A stretch of 5,220 nucleotides of DNA from Alphaproteobacteria bacterium (GTDB lineage Bacteria; Pseudomonadota; Alphaproteobacteria; G02398745; G023898745): NCBI GenBank assembly GCA_027366195.1, contig DAHXKW010000004.1, positions 1-5,220 on the forward strand, given 5' to 3'. Both the position numbers and the translations under genes were made by a program. Shown in pieces: positions 1-4,886 of the stretch. The notes below the pieces were generated by a model. The model was not told the origin of the DNA. It did no database searches and saw only the letters and a program-made list of their open reading frames with translations. Positions within the stretch are counted from its first letter, which is position 1. Each line of letters begins with the position of its first letter.

Positions 1-138
1 AGAGAGATCAATCTCCGGAAGTTACCTGAACCTGGAAGTGTGGAACTTGAATTCAAATCGGCACCAAACAAAATCGCCTCGCAAGGCCTGTCAATACGGG
101 GTTTTATCAATGAACTTTCTCACTTAACCGGACACTAG
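1..138 (+). CDS. C-terminal 45 residues of an unidentified protein
   Basis: An open frame runs from the first base of the window to a TAG at 136-138, so the start lies upstream. The visible tail is 45 residues. It is charged and soluble-looking, containing the strings KLPEPGSVELEF and GLSIRGFINELSHLTGH, with no cysteine and no hydrophobic segment. I do not recognise the family. The next gene is on the same strand and begins 32 bases after this stop, so the two are probably co-transcribed. A GTG at 138-140 overlaps the last base of the stop and could in principle act as a coupled restart. GC counted over 1-60 is 43%, somewhat higher than in the following gene. That the frame is coding rests on its being open from the window edge and on its close spacing to the next gene. 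Confidence 0.5.
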   Translation, partial: REINLRKLPEPGSVELEFKSAPNKIASQGLSIRGFINELSHLTGH

Positions 139-170
139 TGAGTTTGGAACACGGATTCAGGTATAAGATA

Positions 171-971
171 ATGAATAATATTTTCCACTCAATTAAGTTA
201 TTCCTTGCCCTTTATTGTGCAATTGCGTCATTTCAAAGTATTGCTGGTGTTTCTATGCCTCAAGGAAAAAGTTTTGATGAAATGAGTCAAGAAGGGTATG
301 TATTGCTAGATTCAGTAAACATGTCTTTATTGTATCTTCTGTCAACCTCGGAAAAATTTGATCCGAAAGCAACATTATATTACGGAAAAATGGATGTTCC
401 TGGAGAGTTTCAGGATTCTGTAAATACACTTGCTTCTCGCGATGAATTTAAAAGCCATGAGGCGCTGCTTAGGCTTAGCCCTTTTCTTGATGCGCGTATT
501 CAGGTAATGAATAACGCTAAAGCATACTTGATTCCGTTAAATGTGACAATTGGCCCTTACGATTTCGCAAAAAAACGCTTTCCATTATTAATAGACCTTC
601 CCGTAACTTTGAAGAAATCAAATAAGCAGTTATATTGTTCTGGTGCGTTTGAACAGTTGCGCAATGAGGTATCGACGGTCTGTATTGAACCAACCAACTG
701 GAATAAGAATAGTTTGGCATTTAATTACCTTGATATTGACGACTCAAATTCCGCAGAATCATTTAAGCAGAATTATCAAAATCATCAGATTGCATTCGTT
801 TTCGTTGTTGAAAAAAATGGTGATATTAATTTGTACAATAAGAATTATTTAGAATATGGATTTGCACCTAGGCACAAAATTTCGGTTATTCAACCTGTTA
901 AGGTAATTGGTATCATTATTTATGATCTTTCAACCGAGAATGTTTTGTTGTCTGCTCCGATGAGTCAATAA
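171..971 (+). CDS. Exported (Sec signal peptide) protein of unknown function, 266 aa
   Basis: Function not recognised. The N-terminus is a typical Sec signal: a short n-region with a lysine, a hydrophobic stretch at about residues 10-20 (LFLALYCAIAS), and a plausible signal peptidase I site after Ser-Ile-Ala25. The cysteine at residue 16 follows a tyrosine and does not make a lipobox, so this is probably a soluble periplasmic protein and not a lipoprotein. The mature part has only two cysteines (156 and 171), well placed for a disulfide, and reads as mixed alpha/beta with alternating hydrophobic strands at 206-213 and 238-262. I chose ATG 171 because an AGG at 159-161 lies 9 bases upstream and because this puts the signal peptide at the N-terminus. 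A GTG at 138 would add 11 residues without a recognisable Shine-Dalgarno. The gene is very AT-rich (27% GC over 781-840), suggesting transfer. The nearest same-strand gene downstream is an exported DUF2235 hydrolase, so a partner or periplasmic inhibitor is possible, but nothing in the sequence proves it. Confidence 0.8.
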   Translation: MNNIFHSIKLFLALYCAIASFQSIAGVSMPQGKSFDEMSQEGYVLLDSVNMSLLYLLSTSEKFDPKATLYYGKMDVPGEFQDSVNTLASRDEFKSHEALLRLSPFLDARIQVMNNAKAYLIPLNVTIGPYDFAKKRFPLLIDLPVTLKKSNKQLYCSGAFEQLRNEVSTVCIEPTNWNKNSLAFNYLDIDDSNSAESFKQNYQNHQIAFVFVVEKNGDINLYNKNYLEYGFAPRHKISVIQPVKVIGIIIYDLSTENVLLSAPMSQ

Positions 972-1325
972 TTATTATCCACGTGCGTCCAATTATATGT
1001 GTAAGTTCATTGTTATAGTCCGGTTATTTTTGAAAATTATAGGAAAACAATAAGGATTGGAATAATGATATTTCTGCATGAGATTTGACTATATGATGGA
1101 TAAGATTGTGATGCAGATAAATCAGAAAATTAATTTTGAGGAATTCTATGTGTAATTTAACGATACGGCAGGAAATTGAAATGGTGATTTGGTAACTGAA
1201 GGCAGATCGCAGGAAGGACTACTGGTTGGAATTTTTGGGTATTATTTGGAAGAACGGGTAGAAAACTTACCATTCTTCCGCGATTGATGTTTTTTTGACT
1301 ATCGTTTTACTTGGCTCTTGGAATT
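972..1325. other. 354-base gap without a convincing gene
   Basis: No long frame is open on either strand. The stretch is AT-rich and holds a few weak signals. A TTGAAA lies at 1030-1035, but no good -10 box sits at the right distance. An AAGGA at 1052-1056 precedes a 7-codon frame from ATG 1065. A GAGG at 1138-1141 sits 6 bases before ATG 1148, which opens a 15-codon frame ending in TAA at 1193-1195; after that stop the same frame continues for 21 more codons to TAG. This could be a remnant of a decayed gene or a leader. I see no terminator hairpin after the upstream gene, so read-through into the downstream hydrolase gene is possible. Confidence 0.5.
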
Positions 1326-2594
1326 ATGAAAAATAGAATCCTTGCCGCTAGTATTATCTTATTTTTATCAGTGACGATACAGGCTGGCTTGCTATCAAAC
1401 CTGACTAATACATATGAATCACATATTTCAGGATTTGTACAATCTGAACATGATAGGTTGCAGTCTAATTTCCCTGATGATGCATTTTCTTATGATTGTA
1501 CTCCTGGGAAATTCTCCAACAGAATTGAAACAATAGATATCGACCAAGCCCAATTAAAAATTTCTCATGCTAATGTAACTAATATATACAAATCCGATCC
1601 GCATTCATATCTGATATTTATTGCTAGTGATGGAACAGGTAAGAACTCATCGGCTATTATGGATATGACTGGACAAGCATTAGTGGATTATCTTAATCCA
1701 CTAATCAAGTCTCGTATCCAATGCCTGAATGAAAGAGAAAAGCTTCGGAAGATTGATTTATCTAAATTAGTTGTTCAGGGAGTGCCTGAGCAATTTCCCT
1801 CAAACTTGGCATTACTGGCATGGCTTGTCAAGCATTCTTCTGATGACCATGTCAGAGTCATTTACTCTTGGGGGGTAGGTGCCGATCAACATGCGTCTCT
1901 TGTAAAAAATACCAATAACTCGGCTACTGGAGATACACTTATGAATCAGGTGAATGACGCTTATAACAATGCATCTAAGGAAGTGTTGGAAATTCACGCC
2001 AAAGACCCTAATGCATCATTTGTCTTTGTAACGACCGGATTTAGTCGTGGCGCTGCTGCTGCAAGGATTTTGAACAACATGATTCTAGATCGTGGATTTT
2101 TAGATCATTATGAATATATTATACAGCCAGGAAAAGCAGAGATTGGTGTTAGCCTATTGTACGATACGGTTATTACCCAACGACAGGATATTTTACATGG
2201 CAAGGCTATTAATGATTCAACTAATATAAGTCAGAAGATTGACTCGAGAGCCTATGAAATTTCTTCAAAAATTTTACAAGTACTACAAATTTCGGCAAGG
2301 AATGAATATAGAAAAGGTTTTGAATTAAAGCAAGCCATTGGTCGGAATGTGATAGAAATATCCCTGCCTGGATCTCACTCCGATATCGGAGGCGGCTATG
2401 GATTTCATGGGATTTCTGCTGTAACACTAAAAATGGGTATTTCATTTCTTTCAAAAGCTGGTGTTCCCATGGGTATCTTGCCAAGCAATTTCATGCCAAT
2501 TTCATCTGATTATGTTATTCATGATTCTCGAAAATTTCCAATAATACCTTTTGATGAACAACTGAAGTTACCAAGACAACTTAATACAAGATAA
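1326..2594 (+). CDS. DUF2235 (Tle1-like) alpha/beta-hydrolase with Sec signal peptide, putative phospholipase
   Basis: Probable serine lipase or esterase of the DUF2235 family, which includes the type VI secretion phospholipase effectors called Tle1. Hallmarks in order: the N-terminal oxyanion-type motif SDGTGKN (101-107), IYSWGVG (179-185, the family's Y-x-x-GVG), the nucleophile elbow GFSRGA (238-243, Ser240), LLYDTV (277-282, Asp280 a likely acid), and HSDIGGGY (351-358, His351 the likely catalytic base), then IHDSR (398-402) near the end. The predicted catalytic set is therefore complete. Residues 1-20 form a signal peptide: MKNR, a hydrophobic run, then Ile-Gln-Ala20 as a cleavage site, so the enzyme should reach the periplasm or beyond by Sec. 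That is unusual, since type VI effectors are loaded from the cytoplasm. ATG 1326 is chosen over TTG 1311 because it puts the signal at the N-terminus; the ribosome-binding site is weak (TTGGA just upstream). At 422 residues it is short compared with large Tle1 proteins that carry an extra C-terminal module, but the hydrolase core looks intact. The physiological substrate is inferred. Confidence 0.85.
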   Translation: MKNRILAASIILFLSVTIQAGLLSNLTNTYESHISGFVQSEHDRLQSNFPDDAFSYDCTPGKFSNRIETIDIDQAQLKISHANVTNIYKSDPHSYLIFIASDGTGKNSSAIMDMTGQALVDYLNPLIKSRIQCLNEREKLRKIDLSKLVVQGVPEQFPSNLALLAWLVKHSSDDHVRVIYSWGVGADQHASLVKNTNNSATGDTLMNQVNDAYNNASKEVLEIHAKDPNASFVFVTTGFSRGAAAARILNNMILDRGFLDHYEYIIQPGKAEIGVSLLYDTVITQRQDILHGKAINDSTNISQKIDSRAYEISSKILQVLQISARNEYRKGFELKQAIGRNVIEISLPGSHSDIGGGYGFHGISAVTLKMGISFLSKAGVPMGILPSNFMPISSDYVIHDSRKFPIIPFDEQLKLPRQLNTR

Positions 2595-2763
2595 TTAAAA
2601 CCAGATATGCGATTTAAAGTCCTCTATAGGGGATCCGTAAATCCCTCGCCTTTAGGCGAGGGTCGTTAACTGTACTTTACCGTTCTACTGTTAGGTGTTG
2701 CCACTCAAGCATATACTATCGTTCTTTTGTGCAACGAATTGAAATTATTTCCGGTATGCATCA
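2595..2763. other. Intergenic spacer with hairpin and possible promoter
   Basis: This spacer separates the hydrolase gene from the Cys-rich membrane protein gene. It holds a small 4-bp stem (CCTC-TATA-GGGG, 2621-2632), the strong hairpin at 2643-2662 annotated separately, and a TATACT at 2712-2717 that could be a -10 box. The best -35 candidate for it, CTGTTA at 2688-2693 with 18-base spacing, matches the consensus at only three of six positions, so the promoter call is weak. No clear Shine-Dalgarno precedes ATG 2764. The hairpin plus a fresh -10-like box suggests that the downstream gene may have its own transcript. Confidence 0.4.
2643..2662. repeat. Perfect 8-bp hairpin, IS200/IS605-end-like
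   Basis: CCCTCGCC (2643-2650) and GGCGAGGG (2655-2662) are perfect complements around a TTTA loop. No run of T follows on the + strand (TCGTTAAC), and the - strand continues ATTTACGG, so an intrinsic terminator in either direction is doubtful, although the stem could still attenuate transcription. A GC-rich stem preceded by AAATCCC in an AT-rich spacer resembles the subterminal hairpins of IS200/IS605-family elements and the related REP sequences. The IS200-like left end at 4531 begins with the same AAATCCC followed by a pyrimidine and CG. A residual end or excision scar is therefore a fair alternative, but no transposase or tnpB fragment lies beside it. Confidence 0.45.
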
Positions 2764-4560
2764 ATGAATAATGACATTACAAATGAAGTAGTATCAGGGA
2801 AACCTACGGTTCTTGCAAATGCAAGGGAGTTGATAGCTGGTAAAACCCGTTTTGAATCAAAAGAAATTCAAGCTATATATGCTTCTGAAGATTTAGTATC
2901 TTATCAAATTAATGTTCAATATGATTTAGATGCTACACCAACAACTCAGAATATTACAGGGAATTTTTCAAGAAGTCAGGTTGATATAAAAACATCTGAT
3001 CCTGTTGATGATGCTACCAATGAAGTTGCAATGCGTTTAATCGACGCATCAAATGTTTTACAAAATGAACTTGTCATTTCTAGTACAAAATACAACCAAA
3101 TAGAACCTGGATTGTTGCTTAAACATAAGCACAAATATTGGCACCTTCATACTTGCAGAAATTGCTCTGGTACGGGGCAAAATAAGTGTGGAATATGTTC
3201 TGGATCAGGCGAAACAATATGCTATAAATGCTTTGGTAGTAGTAAAATTCCGTGTGATAATTCCGGCTGTGTTAATGGCCGTGTTAATTGTAACGTATGT
3301 TATGGAAAAGGTAGTACTTCACATCAGGTTGCATATCAAACTTCATATTCAGAATACTATAATGGCTCTTATCATACACGGTATAGAACTGAATATCGTA
3401 CTGAATATCAACTTTGCCGTTTCTGTTCATACGGCAAAGTTAGTTGTGTTAAATGTTCTGGAACAGCAAAAATTAATTGTCAGATTTGTTATGCTACTGG
3501 ACGATTGTCTTGCCATAAATGTGCTGGCTCTGGAATAGAAGCATGCCAACCATGTGATGGTTCCGGAGAGGTTGGCTTGTCGACATGGGTTGACGTGCAT
3601 ATTACCAACCAAAATTTCTCACTTAATACACCAGATGGTACGCCAAATGATGTTTTGAATATGATAGAAAAGGAAGGATTGCATGGTCTACCATCGATTT
3701 CTGAAAATTTTAATTTTGTTAAAACGATACTAGATTCACAAAACAGCATCTTGGCAACATATTATGGTGAGTTTCGGGTTGCTCGCCAAGATGTGATTTG
3801 TAAGGTCGAGTCAGCCCATCTTATCGCTTATGGAAACGACCTGCGCTGGTGGTCACTTGATGGAATTATTGAGCGACTGTTGCAAGATGATCTCAATGTC
3901 TTGTTAAGCACAATTGTGGAGTCTTCGAAAGATGGCATATTCTCATGCAGAATTGACCACCTATTGGAAAATCTCAAGAATATTTTTTCATCTGAAATAA
4001 ACATTGATATCATCGAGTCTACTTTATCTGATAAGAATGTAATTAGATATAGAGAAGCAGTATCAGATGAATATGCTAAAAATGTTAAGCAAGGAATGCA
4101 AGTGGCACTTCGTCGAGTACACCTTCGTTCGGCAAAACGTTCTGCTTGGATGACACCTTTAATTGGCTCGGTTTTCGGAATATCAGTATGGGCATTTGAA
4201 GGCGCAATGTGGGCAGCGATCTCTACAATCATTGTTTTTCCATTTAGTCTTATTTTGCACAAGTTATCTATTCGAAAACTACTTACCAACATATTTGGAC
4301 AAGCGAAATATACTAACCGAGTTATATATCTGTCAGGAAAATTTAATGTTATACGCAACGCCTTGTTTTTGCTTTCAATACCATCGGTTATTCTGTCAAT
4401 TGGAATGGGTTTTGGATTGCCAGAAAAACAACCTTTAACCGTTAATGAATTGAGTCATGTTATTCCATTGTTTTTCAGTGAAATCCTTGCACCTAAAAGT
4501 AATTTATATACCCAGTTAATTAACAAGGGAAATCCCCCGGCTCTACCGAGGAGGCAGTAG
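2764..4560 (+). CDS. Membrane protein with doubled DnaJ-type zinc-finger Cys array, no J domain; 3' end altered by an insertion sequence
   Basis: Residues 131-268 hold ten Cys-pair motifs close to the DnaJ CxxCxGxG zinc-binding pattern. They start at residues 131, 142, 153, 164 and 176, then 218, 228, 239, 250 and 261, mostly 11 residues apart. The fourth is irregular (CDNSGC, four residues between the cysteines). The two blocks of five are split by a Tyr-rich insert (187-217) with eight tyrosines and a YRTE repeat. There is no J domain or HPD motif, so this is not a DnaJ co-chaperone; the array probably binds several zinc ions for folding or protein contact. Residues 1-125 and 270-455 look soluble. 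Hydrophobic segments at about 462-478, 481-498 and 533-552 suggest two or three membrane helices near the C-terminus, with a basic stretch (449-459) just before the first. ATG 2764 is the first usable start; ATG 2756 meets TGA after two codons. The last nine residues (NPPALPRRQ) and the stop lie in the IS200-like left end, so the native C-terminus is probably lost. Cellular role unknown. Confidence 0.8.
   Translation: MNNDITNEVVSGKPTVLANARELIAGKTRFESKEIQAIYASEDLVSYQINVQYDLDATPTTQNITGNFSRSQVDIKTSDPVDDATNEVAMRLIDASNVLQNELVISSTKYNQIEPGLLLKHKHKYWHLHTCRNCSGTGQNKCGICSGSGETICYKCFGSSKIPCDNSGCVNGRVNCNVCYGKGSTSHQVAYQTSYSEYYNGSYHTRYRTEYRTEYQLCRFCSYGKVSCVKCSGTAKINCQICYATGRLSCHKCAGSGIEACQPCDGSGEVGLSTWVDVHITNQNFSLNTPDGTPNDVLNMIEKEGLHGLPSISENFNFVKTILDSQNSILATYYGEFRVARQDVICKVESAHLIAYGNDLRWWSLDGIIERLLQDDLNVLLSTIVESSKDGIFSCRIDHLLENLKNIFSSEINIDIIESTLSDKNVIRYREAVSDEYAKNVKQGMQVALRRVHLRSAKRSAWMTPLIGSVFGISVWAFEGAMWAAISTIIVFPFSLILHKLSIRKLLTNIFGQAKYTNRVIYLSGKFNVIRNALFLLSIPSVILSIGMGFGLPEKQPLTVNELSHVIPLFFSEILAPKSNLYTQLINKGNPPALPRRQ
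4535..4551. repeat. Subterminal hairpin of the IS200-like left end
   Basis: CCCCGG (4535-4540) and CCGAGG (4546-4551) pair at five of six positions around the loop CTCTA, with a single C-A mismatch. Imperfect subterminal hairpins are the sites recognised by IS200/IS605 transposases. The same bases are read in frame as the last codons of the upstream protein. Confidence 0.6.
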
Positions 4561-4638
4561 AAGTTTGACATTTACAGGGGTCGCCCATGGGTCAGACTTC
4601 CTTTTGTGAGCCGCCAAGCAAACTAAAGGGAGAAGACG

Positions 4639-4686
4639 ATGGACGACTTTGAGAACCTAAGCCACAGCAGGTGGGAGTGTAAATAG
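4639..4686 (+). pseudogene. tnpA: N-terminal stub of an IS200-family transposase
   Basis: ATG 4639 opens the 15-residue peptide MDDFENLSHSRWECK and ends at TAG 4684-4686. The string LSHSRWECK matches the conserved start of IS200-type single-strand transposases, which usually read LSHTRW-C-KYHVVFIPK. A good Shine-Dalgarno (GGGAG) lies 6 bases before the start. After Lys15 the expected YHVVF is lost: the DNA reads TAGTCGTC where TA-(CCAT)-GTCGTC would be expected, so a 4-base deletion is one possible cause, but the sequence beyond shows no further likeness in any frame I tried by eye. No HUH or catalytic tyrosine region remains, so no function is left. Confidence 0.6.
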
Positions 4687-4743
4687 TCGTCCCTGAAAAA
4701 TCCCTTTTTGTGTTTTTGGGATAAAACTGGTCATTTCCATAGC

Positions 4744-4760
4744 CCTGATACCGTGTCAGG
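4744..4760. repeat. 17-bp near-perfect dyad
   Basis: CCTGATAC-C-GTGTCAGG: the two 8-base arms are complementary at seven positions and form a T-G wobble at the eighth, around a single central C. It resembles a regulator-binding dyad, but the nearest genes all end toward it, so an operator role is not supported by context. It may equally be part of a lost mobile element or of an RNA stem. Confidence 0.4.
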
Positions 4761-4841
4761 CCGCCTGTAGCGCCATGAACCAGACGACTAAACATCGCAT
4801 TGGCACTTTCTCCATAAGTTTCGGGGTATCGAAGTTGAAAC

Positions 4842-4863
4842 CGTGGTAACTATCGTGGTAACT
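4842..4863. repeat. Two-copy 12-base tandem repeat
   Basis: CGTGGTAACT occurs at 4842-4851 and again at 4854-4863, a period of 12 with AT between the copies. It lies 24 bases beyond the stop of the EAL gene. Two short copies could come from replication slippage; no function is evident. Confidence 0.5.
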
Positions 4864-4886
4864 CGATATTGATTAAATGACGAACC

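Larger units (their letters stand above)
4531..4686 (+). mobile_element. Left end of an IS200-like (IS200/IS605 family) element, remnant
   Basis: The fragment starts with a subterminal imperfect hairpin (4535-4551), continues through about 90 bases of leader, has a Shine-Dalgarno (GGGAG, 4628-4632) and opens a transposase-like frame at ATG 4639 that stops after 15 codons. This order (end hairpin, short leader, then a transposase of the LSHTRWECK type) is what IS200-family left ends look like. The rest of the transposase, including its HUH and Tyr catalytic motifs, and a right end are absent from the sequence downstream, so the element is dead. IS200 members make no target duplication and have no terminal inverted repeats, so the exact left boundary cannot be fixed; 4531 is an estimate. 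Insertion took place in the 3' end of the Cys-rich membrane protein gene. Confidence 0.65.
4687..4886. other. Gene-free junction between the IS remnant and the EAL gene
   Basis: Nothing here looks like an intact gene. Visible structures are a loose inverted pair ATCCC/GGGAT (4700-4704 and 4718-4722) with T-rich DNA between; read on the - strand it is followed by five T and could be a weak terminator for the EAL gene. There is also an 8-bp inverted pair TAGTCGTC/GACGACTA (4684-4691 and 4783-4790), a 17-bp dyad (4744-4760) and a 12-base tandem repeat (4842-4863). Composition moves from AT-rich on the left toward the GC-richer EAL gene, so this is the likely junction of acquired and resident DNA. 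Confidence 0.45.

Noticed and set aside
138..170. GTG 138 as start of the 266-aa exported protein
   Set aside because: It overlaps the upstream stop, which would allow coupling, but has no Shine-Dalgarno and would put 11 extra residues before the signal peptide; ATG 171 fits better.
171..248. Lipoprotein signal at Cys16 of the 266-aa protein
   Set aside because: The residue before the cysteine is tyrosine and the preceding residues do not fit a lipobox; a signal peptidase I site after Ala25 is more likely.
2643..2670. Hairpin 2643-2662 as a classical intrinsic terminator of the hydrolase gene
   Set aside because: The stem is strong but is followed by TCGTTAAC and not by a T-run, so it does not meet the usual pattern.
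3188..3538. 116-codon open frame on the + strand in another frame
   Set aside because: It overlaps the Cys-motif array, whose repetitive Gly and Cys codons keep the alternative frame open; no family features.
3828..4358. 176-codon open frame on the - strand
   Set aside because: It lies wholly antisense to the Cys-rich membrane protein gene, which has clear motifs and membrane helices; its own translation shows no recognisable domain and it is best explained as a shadow.
4565..4593. TTGACA at 4565-4570 as a promoter for the IS transposase
   Set aside because: No acceptable -10 box at 16-18 bases; the sequence there is TGGGTC or similar.
4592..4795. 67-codon open frame on the - strand
   Set aside because: It crosses the IS200-like leader, the transposase stub and unrelated junction DNA, so it cannot be one ancestral gene; no domain seen.
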